A DNA stretch of 64,000 nt from JBCCCJ01 sp039029315 (GCA_039029315.1 JBCCGK010000035.1:35898-99897), one strand, 5' to 3'. Positions 44,593-54,373 are shown, counted from the first letter of the stretch. Program-made: numbers and translations. The notes: a model not told the origin generated them from the sequence alone.

Positions 44593-45414
44593 ATGCACAA
44601 TCATGAACCAATTCGCGTCCGATGGGACGACATGGTCTTTGAAGACCGAGAACAAGCTTATGGTGCATATCAGTTGCGCAAGCGGTATCCCAGGAACCTG
44701 ATGCTGGGAGTAGGGATTGCCTCCCTGGTGTTTGTATCCACTGTATTTACCCCGCTGATTGCTCGCTATTGGGGTGGGGGAGATGCAGTGGAGGTATCCG
44801 ACCAATTTTATTCGGATACCCTCATTGTCGTCATGCCCCCTCCGCCAGAGCCTCCGCCGAAGGTGTTCACACCACCACCCCCGCCCCCACCGAAGCCTCC
44901 GGAGGTGAAGCAGTTGGCAGCAGATATCCCTCTTCCTACGCCAGAAGAAGAGGTTGATTCTGTAGAGACCATACATGAAGTGGACTCCTTGTTGGCAGCC
45001 CCCAATCTTGGGTTTGAAGATATCGATGGGATCGATTCTGTTGCAGAATTTACAGGTCTGGAACATGGTACTGATAGTATTCCGGAAGTGATTGCCGAAC
45101 CAGAACTACCGGGGGAAACGGATTTTATCTTTGCGGATGAAGAACCTCGCCCAGTCAACATGCGGAAGGTGGTCAAATTGATTGGTTATCCACAAATGGC
45201 TAGGGATGCAGGAATTGAGGGAACCATAGTCGCAAGGGTGTTGGTTGACAAAAATGGCCGATATAGAGACCACCGAATCATCAACAGTGCACATCCAATT
45301 CTACAAAAAGCAGTAGAGAAGCACTTGAATTCTCTGACCTTTACCCCAGCGGTTCAAGGGGGGAATCCGATTCCATTTTGGGTCAATATCCCGTTTCGGT
45401 TTCATCTGATGTAA
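44593..45414 (+). CDS. TonB family protein
   Basis: A 273-residue TonB: EDREQAYGAYQLRKRYP, a membrane segment (LMLGVGIASLVFVSTVF), a Pro-rich periplasmic spacer (PPPPEPPPKVFTPPPPPPPK), an acidic linker and the C-terminal TonB domain (YPQMARDAGIEGTIVARVLV ... LTFTPAVQGGNPIPFWVNIPF). It passes proton-motive energy from ExbB/ExbD to outer-membrane receptors such as those at both ends of this window. ExbBD genes are not adjacent. Confidence 0.93.
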   Translation: MHNHEPIRVRWDDMVFEDREQAYGAYQLRKRYPRNLMLGVGIASLVFVSTVFTPLIARYWGGGDAVEVSDQFYSDTLIVVMPPPPEPPPKVFTPPPPPPPKPPEVKQLAADIPLPTPEEEVDSVETIHEVDSLLAAPNLGFEDIDGIDSVAEFTGLEHGTDSIPEVIAEPELPGETDFIFADEEPRPVNMRKVVKLIGYPQMARDAGIEGTIVARVLVDKNGRYRDHRIINSAHPILQKAVEKHLNSLTFTPAVQGGNPIPFWVNIPFRFHLM

Positions 45415-45424
45415 GAGGGGGATC

Positions 45425-45470
45425 GCTCGGGGGTTTTGTGGCTTGTGGCATGGAAGAACCCCCGAGCTTT
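45425..45470. terminator. Terminator-like hairpin between convergent genes
   Basis: GCTCGGGGGTT (45425-45435) and AACCCCCGAGC (45457-45467) are perfect 11-bp complements with a 21-nt loop, followed by TTT. It sits between the tonB gene and the epimerase gene, which point towards each other. Confidence 0.7.
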
Positions 45471-45550
45471 GAGGCGGTGGCCAGGATCTTCTTATAGCCC
45501 GGAGAGTGAGTCAAAATGTACAAGCAACTCACCTCCGATGCTTCCTTGGC

Positions 45551-46432
45551 TTAAACCAAATCAGCCAGTGCTCCTGCCAGTTCGGGATATGCGAACGAAT
45601 AGCCGAACTCCTTTAATTTGGCTGGAATGACCTTTTTTCCTCCCAATAATAGATTCGCTCTGGACCCCAACATCATTTTCATCACAAAAGAGGGAACTGG
45701 AAGAATGTCTATGGTTCCTGCCGCTTTCGCGAGGGCGTGAGAGAATGTTCGTTGATCCACCATCTCAGGTCCGACCAAATTTACGGGACCAGATGCTGCC
45801 TCATGCTCCAGCATGAAGCGGATAGCTCCTACAATATCTCCGATGTGTATCCAGGGAAATCCTTGTTTTCCACTTCCTATTTTTCCCCCAAGATAAAACT
45901 TGTACAATGGCAGAAGTTTGTCCATTGCCCCCCCGTTTTTGCCCAACACCAGACCAATGCGCAACAGAACCGTTCGACAGTTGGCCTTGAGGGCTTCATC
46001 TTCCCATATCTTGACTACCTGGGCCGGAAAATCGCTTCCAGTTGGAGCAGATTCATCTACAGCTTCTGTTATGTCCCAGCCATAATGCCCAACACCTGAA
46101 GCAGACAAAAAGACTTTGGGAGGACTTGGATTATTGTTGATATACTCCACGCAGGCTTGAGTCGCGTACTTTCGGCTATCAATGATCAATTGTTTTCCTT
46201 CTTCATTCCACTTGTTGTCCACGATGCTGGCCCCGGCAAGATTGATCACGGCATCGTATAGGCCGATCCCCAATGGCATCTCCTTGCCGTTCCACTGAAG
46301 GTAGGTGAGATGGGGGTTGTTGCTGCTTTTTTTGCTTCGACTAAGGATCGCAACTTCGTGTTGATCATGAGTCAGAGCATGGACCAAATGAGAGCCAATA
46401 AAGCCGGTTCCGCCTGTGATGAGAATTTTCAT
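45551..46432 (-). CDS. TIGR01777-family NAD-dependent epimerase (YfcH-like)
   Basis: A 293-residue SDR-fold protein starting at MKILITGGTGFIGSHLVHAL (46432); the frame extends to 46483 with no extra support. GGTGFIG is the nucleotide-binding motif, and VINLAGASIVDNKWNEEGKQ, FLSASGVGHYG and the C-terminal LGGKKVIPAKLKEFGYSFAYP fit TIGR01777. Members lie near cell-division genes in other bacteria, but the reaction is unknown. Convergent to tonB; divergent from the aminotransferase, with which it shares a 61-nt intergenic region. Confidence 0.92.
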   Translation of the reverse strand: MKILITGGTGFIGSHLVHALTHDQHEVAILSRSKKSSNNPHLTYLQWNGKEMPLGIGLYDAVINLAGASIVDNKWNEEGKQLIIDSRKYATQACVEYINNNPSPPKVFLSASGVGHYGWDITEAVDESAPTGSDFPAQVVKIWEDEALKANCRTVLLRIGLVLGKNGGAMDKLLPLYKFYLGGKIGSGKQGFPWIHIGDIVGAIRFMLEHEAASGPVNLVGPEMVDQRTFSHALAKAAGTIDILPVPSFVMKMMLGSRANLLLGGKKVIPAKLKEFGYSFAYPELAGALADLV

Positions 46433-46493
46433 ACCTATGTGATTCAGATGGCAAAAGAAAACAATGTACATTTGGATTGCCAATCATATTTGT

Positions 46494-47573
46494 ATGAATG
46501 TAACCAATCCCCAGACAAAATTGTTAACTCCCGGTCCGGTTCCCGTACCAGAATTTGTCATGAATGCCATTTATCAAGCTGTCATTCCACATAGAAGTGC
46601 TGCGTTCGAAGCGTTTTATGGGGAGATGCTCAATCGATTGGCTTATTTGTTTATGACAAATCAGCGAGTCTGTAGCATGATTGGAAGTGGCACCTATGGC
46701 GTAGAAGCGGCGATGTATAGTCTGTTTCAAAAAGGAGAGACTGTTCTGGTAGTTGACATGGGAAAATTCAGCGAAAGATGGGCAGATTATGGCGAATTGC
46801 TTGGATTGGAAGTTATTCGTTTGACCAAAGAATGGGGAGACAGTGCAGAAGTTTCGGAAATCATGACCCTTGCTGCGCAATGTGAGGATCTTCGTGGCAT
46901 TGTCCTCACACATAGTGAGACCTCTTCAGCTGCCATGCTCGATCTAGAGGAGGTGAGTTGGGCAATCAAGCAACAGTTTCCCCAAACGCTGATTCTGGTA
47001 GATGCGATTACGAGTGTTGGATGTATGCCATTTTATTTTGATAAGTGGCAGATAGATTGTGCTGTGGTTGCAAGCCAGAAAGCCTTGATGAATCCTGCTG
47101 GATTGGTCGCCTTCGCAATCAGCGAACAAGCCTACAAGCGCATGCAAGACACACATGCGTCCGATTCTCGGAACCTCCTGAACTATCTCCATTTCGCTCA
47201 ACGAAACAACTATCCTTATACCCCGCCGGTTCAGTTGCTATATGGTGTGGATGCAGCCCTGAAGTATGTCGAAACTGAACGCTTGCCTACATTGTGGAAC
47301 CGATGTCATCATGCTGCCCAGACATTTCGCACAGGACTGAAGTCCCTTGGCGGCCAATTGATTGCAGCTTCCCCTTCAGAATCACTCAGCGCGTTCGCAT
47401 TTCCCGATCAGGACATGACAGTGCTCAAAACCAGGCTGGAAGAGGAGTATGCGATTCAGGTATCGGGGGGACAGGCACATCTGGCGGGGACTATCTTGAG
47501 AGTCTCACATATGGGGATGGCCGATGCTGGGGAAATGGACAATGTATTAAAGGCATTGGCATCCCTGCTGTGA
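46494..47573 (+). CDS. Class V aminotransferase (alanine-glyoxylate/serine-pyruvate type)
   Basis: A 359-residue PLP enzyme starting at MNVTNPQTKLLTPGPVPVP (46494). Cofactor-binding elements: GSGTYGVEAA near residue 65, LVDAITSVG with the pyridine-pairing Asp, and the Schiff-base Lys in VASQKALMNPAG. C-terminal VSGGQAHLAGTILRVSHMG completes the family pattern, found in alanine-glyoxylate and serine-glyoxylate aminotransferases and in phosphonate and archaeal aspartate enzymes, so the amino donor is open. No pathway partners nearby. Confidence 0.9.
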   Translation: MNVTNPQTKLLTPGPVPVPEFVMNAIYQAVIPHRSAAFEAFYGEMLNRLAYLFMTNQRVCSMIGSGTYGVEAAMYSLFQKGETVLVVDMGKFSERWADYGELLGLEVIRLTKEWGDSAEVSEIMTLAAQCEDLRGIVLTHSETSSAAMLDLEEVSWAIKQQFPQTLILVDAITSVGCMPFYFDKWQIDCAVVASQKALMNPAGLVAFAISEQAYKRMQDTHASDSRNLLNYLHFAQRNNYPYTPPVQLLYGVDAALKYVETERLPTLWNRCHHAAQTFRTGLKSLGGQLIAASPSESLSAFAFPDQDMTVLKTRLEEEYAIQVSGGQAHLAGTILRVSHMGMADAGEMDNVLKALASLL

Positions 47574-47707
47574 GGTGGCTGAAATAATCGATGTATGGAA
47601 TCTCCGGCATCCATCTGCGATTAGATGCTTTCCGATCTTGCTATGACTATTGACAAAAAGAGACTTGGGAAAACAGGAGGATTCAACCTTTCCTCAGTTC
47701 CGTTCCT

Positions 47708-48196
47708 TCATGCTTTCTCACCGCCAATCACTCCCAACTCCTTTTCCTGCTCCTTGATAAAACTCTGAATCAAGGATATTGCATCAGGCGCAGGCTCATC
47801 ATGAGAAAATTTTCGCAACTGAATCGCCTCAATCATGGAGCGAAGCATGGCGTCGAGATTCATCTCCTGCAAGTATTTCTGATAGCGCATAAGGATCCAG
47901 AACTCAAGAGTTTTCTCAATTTTTTCCATGAATTTTTGTGAAAAAAATGCAGAGAAAAACCCAAAAATATGTCCCAAAATATAGAAACCTCGTGCATACC
48001 ATGCCGGCCCTATGCCACGTTTTCTCAATAAGTCTCGTAAGAAAGCAGTATGGCGTGCTTTTCGTTCTCTGAGATATCGTATTTGTTCTCCATCAAGCCC
48101 AAATTGCCGATACCACCCCAAGCGCATATATTCTCGGGCATGTAAGTCCTTGATAAAGAATTCGGTTCGCTTTTTGAGGTCAATGCTTGTTGGCAT
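47708..48196 (-). CDS. Coq7/ferritin-like helical protein, tentative
   Basis: A 162-residue helical protein. HAREYMRLGWYRQFG, HTAFLRDLLRKRGI and GPAWYARGFYILGHIFGFFSAFF look like the core of demethoxyubiquinone hydroxylases (Coq7), which pair a diiron site with a membrane-dipping helix. However, the expected full set of Glu/Glu-x-x-His ligands is not evident, so the enzyme activity is doubtful. Family assignment is by pattern only. Single gene; a gene-free stretch of 134 nt follows towards the aminotransferase. Confidence 0.55.
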   Translation of the reverse strand: MPTSIDLKKRTEFFIKDLHAREYMRLGWYRQFGLDGEQIRYLRERKARHTAFLRDLLRKRGIGPAWYARGFYILGHIFGFFSAFFSQKFMEKIEKTLEFWILMRYQKYLQEMNLDAMLRSMIEAIQLRKFSHDEPAPDAISLIQSFIKEQEKELGVIGGEKA

Positions 48197-48316
48197 AAAA
48201 AATCACAATCAGATTTGACTTCTCTAATAGAACTTCTAATATATACTGAAAGTTTAAAAAAAAGAAAAAACAAGCAAAGGAAGTTCTCTCAGCATCTATT
48301 ATGATGGGAAGTTAGG

Positions 48317-48324
48317 TATATTTG
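48317..48324 (+). promoter_or_regulatory. -7 element for the secreted amidase gene
   Basis: TATATTTG matches TAnnTTTG exactly. The transcript would begin near 48331, so the first in-frame ATG (48333) would have no leader; this favours a start at 48387 (or 48348). No clear -33 TTTG is seen at 19-22 nt upstream. Confidence 0.4.
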
Positions 48325-48386
48325 GTCAGTAAATGTATGTAAAGAACATGGGCAATCGCCATCTCCGTCATCAAACGCAATCCTTC

Positions 48387-51300
48387 ATGCAAGTATTTCA
48401 ATTTCTATTCTCTTCCTGTTTTTTTCGAATCTCACTCCTTCTCTCAGTGGGATGTCTGACACTTGTAAGCGGATTCTCCCAATCTGTTGGAGGAAAATAT
48501 TCCAACCATTTCAAGGAAGCTTATGATACCTATCCAGTTGTCCCCAAAGGCTTATTGGAAGCGGTTGCCTATACCAATACACGCGTCAATCATGTCCGAC
48601 CTGATCCGGCAGAGAGTTGCCAGGATATGCCTCTCTATTATGGGGTGATGGGATTGGTGGAGGATGGAAAAGGCTATTTTCAGAACAGCTTGCAGAAAGT
48701 GGCTGCATTGTCAGGCTATGACATTCAGAAAATCAAGGATGAGCCTCGCATCAATATTCTGGCGTATGCCTCAGCCTATGCCAGTCTCCAGGCCAATAAG
48801 CGGATGACAACAAGAAGTGTAGATGCACATGAACCGATATTGGAAGAGCTGTCTGAAATTCCACAGGATGGGACGAGTCACAACCAGTTCGCGCTCGATC
48901 AGCAATTCTATGGAGTTCTAACAGAAATGCAGACTCCGCATACAGCAACCCCTTTTCGCACACGGCGACTCTTCAATTATGAAGAGATCTTTGGGAAAGA
49001 AACCTATCGACTCCTCAGTGCAGACCGATTAAGCCTCAAGACCAGCACCAGAAATATTGCGCCTGCTGATGGAAGCAACCACCGGACCCAGTGTACAAGC
49101 AGCAATAGTACGCCAGACTTCTCGGGAGCCTTGTGGTCCCCGGCCAACAGCAGGAACTTTGGCTCAAGGAATGGAGAAGAAGTCAAGTATGTAACCATCC
49201 ACACGATTCAGGGATCTTATGCAAGTGCAATTTCCTGGTTCAAAAACCGCCACGCCAGGGTCTCGGCACACTATATCATTCGGTCCTCGGATGGCCAGAT
49301 TACGCAGATGGTGTGCGAAAACGACAAGGGCTTTCATGTAAAAACCGATAATGCCAATGCCATCGGGATCGAACACGAAGGGTTCATTGATGATGGAGCT
49401 GCATGGTACACCAATGAGATGTATGAGAGCTCTGCGGCATTGGTAAGAGACATCTGTGAGCGACATGGAATCGATCCCCTCAAGACATTTGGAGGTCCTC
49501 CAACAGACGGGATTCGAACTCTGAGCAATACCTGCTACCATGTAAAAGGACATCAACATTTTAGAGGAAATAACCATATCGACCCAGGCCCTTTTTGGGA
49601 TTGGGACAGATTCTACCGCTTGGTCAATCCCGATCCGACCCCAACCATCGTTACCGATCGCAAAGGCGAGTTCACAGACAGTGGCGGAGCGACAGGGAAC
49701 TACGGAGATCAGGAACGAACTACCTACCTGATTCAGCCAGCGAATGTTTCATCCATAACGGTCGTGTTCAAGGAATTTGAGCTGGAAGGCACCGAAGATA
49801 AGCCATATGATTATCTGGACATCTATGATGGCTCTGATGCCAATGGAGAATACCTCGGAAGATTTACTGGTAATCAACTGCCAGGGGATATCATCGCAAA
49901 AAGCGGAGCTGTATTCATGGAATTCCGATCAGATTGTCAAATCAATAAGAAGGGATGGAAAATCAGCTATTCTTCTCGAAAGAAGAATCCCGAATGTGCC
50001 AATCCAGGTAGACTTCTTGCCGGGGGAATCTTTCCGATGGGGGCTACCTTGAGTTGGGATGATACAGGAGCGGATCGATATCGCTTGCTGCTCCGAAGAA
50101 AACTGGAAGATAAATGGGCAAGTTTTCCTACTCAACAAACTTCTACTACCATAACTGGTCTAAGTGCCAATGCCGAATATCAATGGCAGGTGCAGGCGAT
50201 TTGTGGCCAGGATAGCTCAGCCCTGGTCGGGGATCGGTTTGTTACACCCAATCTCAGTCGCTCTGGCAGCGTTCAGGTGTTCAGCACGCGTCTGAATCAG
50301 GGGCGTTTTCATGATTCTGGCGGCACATTTGCAGGCTACGGCAACAATGAAAACTATCTATTTCGCATCATTCCCCCTGATGGAGGAAAAGTTGAGATTC
50401 GATTTTCGAGCTTTGATGTAGAGGAAGAACTGGATGTACTCACGATCTATGATGGATTGAATATGAATGGCACCAAGTTGGGCACATTCTCAGGAAAAGA
50501 TTCTCCAGGCACGATCATTTCGCGAAGCAATGCCCTGACTCTTCATTTCAAATCTGACAACCGCACCAACGGTCCTGGCTGGAAAGCTTCCTGGCGGAGC
50601 ATTGGAGGAACCACACAATCGGGATCAGATTCTCCATCAGGAGGGGGAGGAGGGACGACAGATCCTGCTCCCCCTATTGTGACTGACAATAGTTTTGATC
50701 CCAAGATTGTGTATCCGAATCGCATCCCGACGATTGAAGCCGAATTGGCTGATAGCTATGAAAGTTCTTTCAATCTGAAATTCGTGGACAAGGATCGGAG
50801 CGGAAGAGGGATTGCCAATCGGTTCTACACTGTGGCCCAGACGTCTCCGAATGGATATCAGGCGAATGAACAGACGGGATTCTTTTATGAAGATTTTAAT
50901 CAAGGTCTCAATAGCAAATGGACCTCGTCCTCCGGGAGTTGGCAAGTGGTGAATGGACACTTGAGTCAATCCAATGCAACTGCTGCCAATTCTAACTTAC
51001 ACACCAAATTGACGCAGAAGAAAGGAGCGACCTATCTCTATCATTGGAAAGCCAAAATGACTGGGGAGAAAAGCAATCGACGGCACGGCATACATTTCTT
51101 CGCAAGTGATTTGGCAAAAACGAATCGAGGCAACTCTTATTTTGTCTGGATCAGGGATGGTTCGACGACCGACTATGTAGAGATCTACAAAACTGTCAAT
51201 GACAAGTTTGACCGGAAGATTCGACGGACCACGACCATAGAGACGGGAAAAGTATACGACTTCAAGACCATTTACAATCCCGACAAAGGACGAATCGAAG

Positions 51301-52496
51301 TCTATGTAAATGACAAATTCACTGTATCCTGGGTGGACAGATATCCACTTACACAGGGGAAGGGAATTTCGCTTCGTAGCGGAAACTGCATAGCGACTTT
51401 TGATGATGTCATTGTCTATAAGAGCAGAGACCGATCGGAACGAATCACAGTTGGGCCTGGTGCCAACAGTTTTTTGCCTGGAAAGGGAGGTTTTCTTGTG
51501 CAATCACTTGTCATCGATAAAGCGATTCATTGGTCAAAACCCGGTCGATTTACTTCTACCATAGGAGGGAGTTCCAGCAGTTCCAGTTCTAGCACTGGCT
51601 CCGGGAATACTGGAGGCAGCAACCCTCAGGATGAGAGTGGCAATTTGAAAACGGGTCTTCAAGCGAGTTATTCTGGCGATTTTCAGCTTAAATTTGACGT
51701 GCCTGATGGAGGACGACAGTATTATCTGGTGTCGGATTACAATGGAAACAGATGGACGGCCAATAATCGTTTGGGATTTCTCCTGGACGAATTTGCTGGA
51801 AGTCAGTTGTCGTCAGAGTGGGGAACTCCCAGTGGGAATTGGCAAATCGTTGGTGGTGCGCTTCGACAGGCTGACGAACAAGCTGGAAATACCAATGCTT
51901 ATCTTCCCTTGACCCAGGTCAAAGGCCACACTTATTTGTATCATTGGCGAGCGAAAGTCCTTAGTGAAGGAAATAACAGACGATTTGGTTTGCATTTTTT
52001 CAGTAGCAAAGGCAACACAAGTCAGCGGGGTGATTCCTATATGGTGTGGTTTCGATATCATGAAAACAAACCTGACAAGGTAGAGGTGTATCGATTTGAT
52101 GATGATAGCAATCCGGATATTCTGGAGTCTGCCATTGTGAGCCTGAAACGGAATCAGTGGCATGATTGCCGGGTGATGTACAATCCGGCAACTGCTCAGG
52201 TGGAAGTCTATCTGGATCGAAAGAAGGTCCTGAGCTGGAAAGATGATCGTCCCCCTCATCAAAGCGGTTCCTTTCTGTCGCTGAGGACGGGAAATAGTCG
52301 AGTAGAATTCGACGATATCCGCGTTTACCAATTGCGAGAAAGTAATCCGGTATCGATCAGTGTAGGGGATGGAGAAGGAGATATGATTCGATTCAAGAGT
52401 AGCGGAAACCAAGCTGCTGCCAGAGTGTATAGCACACGACTCAGCACCGGAGGAAGATGGACAACAGTGAAGCGCGAAGAGGCGAGAATAGAATAA
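48387..52496 (+). CDS. Large secreted N-acetylmuramoyl-L-alanine amidase with CUB, FN3 and duplicated LamG-like domains
   Basis: About 1369 residues from the ATG at 48387 with signal peptide (ISLLLSVGCLTLVSGFSQ). Domains: lysozyme/SLT-like helical region (about 48-134), amidase_2 (about 264-412; VTIHTIQGS, SAHYIIRSSDG, IGIEHEG, VKGHQHF...HIDPGPFWDW with the zinc ligands), CUB (426-529), FN3 (534-621), CUB (628-739), then two related LamG-like modules (771-1014 and 1089-1319) split by a Ser/Gly linker. It should cut peptidoglycan stem peptides, either for remodelling or as an antibacterial toxin. No T9SS sorting domain is visible at the C-terminus, odd for so large an exported protein. Confidence 0.9.
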   Translation: MQVFQFLFSSCFFRISLLLSVGCLTLVSGFSQSVGGKYSNHFKEAYDTYPVVPKGLLEAVAYTNTRVNHVRPDPAESCQDMPLYYGVMGLVEDGKGYFQNSLQKVAALSGYDIQKIKDEPRINILAYASAYASLQANKRMTTRSVDAHEPILEELSEIPQDGTSHNQFALDQQFYGVLTEMQTPHTATPFRTRRLFNYEEIFGKETYRLLSADRLSLKTSTRNIAPADGSNHRTQCTSSNSTPDFSGALWSPANSRNFGSRNGEEVKYVTIHTIQGSYASAISWFKNRHARVSAHYIIRSSDGQITQMVCENDKGFHVKTDNANAIGIEHEGFIDDGAAWYTNEMYESSAALVRDICERHGIDPLKTFGGPPTDGIRTLSNTCYHVKGHQHFRGNNHIDPGPFWDWDRFYRLVNPDPTPTIVTDRKGEFTDSGGATGNYGDQERTTYLIQPANVSSITVVFKEFELEGTEDKPYDYLDIYDGSDANGEYLGRFTGNQLPGDIIAKSGAVFMEFRSDCQINKKGWKISYSSRKKNPECANPGRLLAGGIFPMGATLSWDDTGADRYRLLLRRKLEDKWASFPTQQTSTTITGLSANAEYQWQVQAICGQDSSALVGDRFVTPNLSRSGSVQVFSTRLNQGRFHDSGGTFAGYGNNENYLFRIIPPDGGKVEIRFSSFDVEEELDVLTIYDGLNMNGTKLGTFSGKDSPGTIISRSNALTLHFKSDNRTNGPGWKASWRSIGGTTQSGSDSPSGGGGGTTDPAPPIVTDNSFDPKIVYPNRIPTIEAELADSYESSFNLKFVDKDRSGRGIANRFYTVAQTSPNGYQANEQTGFFYEDFNQGLNSKWTSSSGSWQVVNGHLSQSNATAANSNLHTKLTQKKGATYLYHWKAKMTGEKSNRRHGIHFFASDLAKTNRGNSYFVWIRDGSTTDYVEIYKTVNDKFDRKIRRTTTIETGKVYDFKTIYNPDKGRIEVYVNDKFTVSWVDRYPLTQGKGISLRSGNCIATFDDVIVYKSRDRSERITVGPGANSFLPGKGGFLVQSLVIDKAIHWSKPGRFTSTIGGSSSSSSSSTGSGNTGGSNPQDESGNLKTGLQASYSGDFQLKFDVPDGGRQYYLVSDYNGNRWTANNRLGFLLDEFAGSQLSSEWGTPSGNWQIVGGALRQADEQAGNTNAYLPLTQVKGHTYLYHWRAKVLSEGNNRRFGLHFFSSKGNTSQRGDSYMVWFRYHENKPDKVEVYRFDDDSNPDILESAIVSLKRNQWHDCRVMYNPATAQVEVYLDRKKVLSWKDDRPPHQSGSFLSLRTGNSRVEFDDIRVYQLRESNPVSISVGDGEGDMIRFKSSGNQAAARVYSTRLSTGGRWTTVKREEARIE

Positions 52497-52571
52497 GAAC
52501 TTGATTACGATCCACCATATGCCTCCTGAAGGCAACTAGAATTCCGTCAGATCCAAATCCGGCAGTCCCTC

Positions 52572-53309
52572 CTAGAGGACGCGACGCCTAATTTCTTCCA
52601 TATACGAACGACTCACGCGCACAGTGTCTCCATTGGTCATGCTGATATCATAAGAGGAAGGGTATTTGTCAATTTCCTGGATGAAATTCAGGTTGACAAT
52701 AGATGATCGATGAACTCTGACAAAGGTATGTGTATCTAGTTTTTGCTCCAATTGGCCTAACCCATGCGAGCTGAGATAGCGTTTGGCGGCAGTGATCAGC
52801 CAGGTATAGTCCTTTTCTGCCTGGAGCCAGATGATTTCCTCACTATTGACGGCGATCAGTTTGTTTCCTGTTTGTACGAAAATTTTGCCGCTAAACGATT
52901 CTTGAGGACTTGGAGCAAGACTCTCTGCCAATCGCTGAATTTGTTCCATATAGGGTGTTTGGGTATCAGTCAATTTTTGGATGGCTTTGGCAAACCGTTC
53001 TCGAGTGTAGGGTTTCAGCAGATAATCAATCGCGCTGACTTCAAATGCGTCGAGTGCGTATTTGTCATAGGCTGTGCTGAAGATGATTTCGGGTACTTCC
53101 TTCAGTTTCCTCAAGACCTCAAAGCCTGTCATCCCTGGCATCTGTACATCCAAAAAAATCAAATCAGGAGTGAATTCCTGGATCAGCCGTAGCGCATCCA
53201 CACCATTGTTGCATTCTCCGACAATAATCAAGTCCGGATAGTCAGAGAGGTATTCTCGGATCAAATCCCTGGCAGGCGCTTCATCATCGACTATGATCAC
53301 TTTTTTCAT
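52572..53309 (-). CDS. LytTR response regulator
   Basis: A 245-residue regulator: receiver with D54 in LIFLDVQMPGMTGFE, Ser/Thr in FSTAYDKYA and Lys in LKPYTRERF, then a LytTR DNA-binding domain (about 135-245; IFVQTGNKLIAVNSEEIIWL, HTFVRVHRSSIVNLNFIQ). LytTR proteins bind two 9-bp sites with about one turn between them. The kinase gene overlaps by 4 nt. A perfect inverted repeat lies upstream of the operon and of the divergent receptor, making both likely targets. Confidence 0.93.
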   Translation of the reverse strand: MKKVIIVDDEAPARDLIREYLSDYPDLIIVGECNNGVDALRLIQEFTPDLIFLDVQMPGMTGFEVLRKLKEVPEIIFSTAYDKYALDAFEVSAIDYLLKPYTRERFAKAIQKLTDTQTPYMEQIQRLAESLAPSPQESFSGKIFVQTGNKLIAVNSEEIIWLQAEKDYTWLITAAKRYLSSHGLGQLEQKLDTHTFVRVHRSSIVNLNFIQEIDKYPSSYDISMTNGDTVRVSRSYMEEIRRRVL

Positions 53310-54373
53310 GCTGGAACAAGTTGGGAAGCGTATTCGATTGGAAGTAAGAATTGAACCTTGGTTCCGATGCTAGAATCAGAAACAATATCCAGGCTTCTAC
53401 CATATATCCGATCCAAAATTTTTCTGATATTGGATAGGCCGACTCCTTGCTGATTCAGATCTGCCTTTGGAGAGAAGCCCACGCCATTGTCCACAACCTG
53501 AACCTGGATTTCCTCTTTCAATTGCTGGATTCTAATTTCTACCTGCCCCCCTTCAATCTTGGGTGAAATTCCATGCCTGATAGCATTTTCGATGATCGGC
53601 TGTAAGATCATGGGCGGAACCAAAACTGATCGAAGACCGGGATCAATGAACCAATGAATCTCCAATCGGTCCTGAAATCGTGCCTTCTCTAATTCCAGAT
53701 ACGTCTGATTGAACTCGATTTCGTCTTCCAAGAGCACTTTTTCTTTCTTGGAGGCTTTCAATTGATAGCGAAACAAATCGGCCAATTTTGCAATTAGTTC
53801 GCGGGTATATTCCTCTTTAGGAGACAGTGAGGCATTGATGGTGTTGAATACATTATAGAGAAAGTGGGGATTGAGTTGGGCTTTGAGGGCAGTGAGTTCA
53901 CTTTGAAGGGCAATTTCGCGAAGTTCCACAGCATCCTTTTCCTGCTGAATCAATCGTCGGGATTCATCATACAGATGGAAGGCCCCAAACTGAATGAAAT
54001 AGAACAATGTCGGAATATAAATGTCCCAGCCTATTCCCGTCCCATAGAGGTGTCCCTTGCCAAAATTATCTGCCAAAAGATAATAGAATTTCATCCAGCA
54101 GAATACCCAGAGTGGAATCAGGACAATGTGAGACAGATATCTTTTCCAGCTTGGAAGGCGGCGAAATTTGCGAAAGACAAGCCACCAGACAGGAATACTC
54201 ATGATTCCTTTACATAGATAGTCCAGACCTGCTTGAACAAAGTAATCCCAATCCGTACTACCTGAGGTAAAAAACAAGGCCCAACCATAGGATAGCCATG
54301 CGAATACATACAATCCCAAAATGCCAAAGAGTTTTTGATACCTGATAATATTGGAAGTGGATGTGCGATTCAT
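53306..54373 (-). CDS. Sensor histidine kinase, LytS/YehU type
   Basis: A 355-residue kinase of the His_kinase family: four probable membrane segments in the first 135 residues, a coiled coil, the phosphoacceptor H170 in LNPHFLYNVFNTI, and an HATPase with LVPPMILQPIIENAIRHG and DNGVGF. It phosphorylates the LytTR regulator whose gene overlaps its stop. Sensing probably occurs in the membrane. The first gene of the pair; its promoter lies in the divergent region 54374-54576. Confidence 0.93.
   Translation of the reverse strand: MNRTSTSNIIRYQKLFGILGLYVFAWLSYGWALFFTSGSTDWDYFVQAGLDYLCKGIMSIPVWWLVFRKFRRLPSWKRYLSHIVLIPLWVFCWMKFYYLLADNFGKGHLYGTGIGWDIYIPTLFYFIQFGAFHLYDESRRLIQQEKDAVELREIALQSELTALKAQLNPHFLYNVFNTINASLSPKEEYTRELIAKLADLFRYQLKASKKEKVLLEDEIEFNQTYLELEKARFQDRLEIHWFIDPGLRSVLVPPMILQPIIENAIRHGISPKIEGGQVEIRIQQLKEEIQVQVVDNGVGFSPKADLNQQGVGLSNIRKILDRIYGRSLDIVSDSSIGTKVQFLLPIEYASQLVPA

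Noticed and set aside
44808..45176. Gly/Ser-rich minus-strand frame of 122 residues
   Set aside because: It is the antisense reading of the Pro-rich spacer of the tonB gene.
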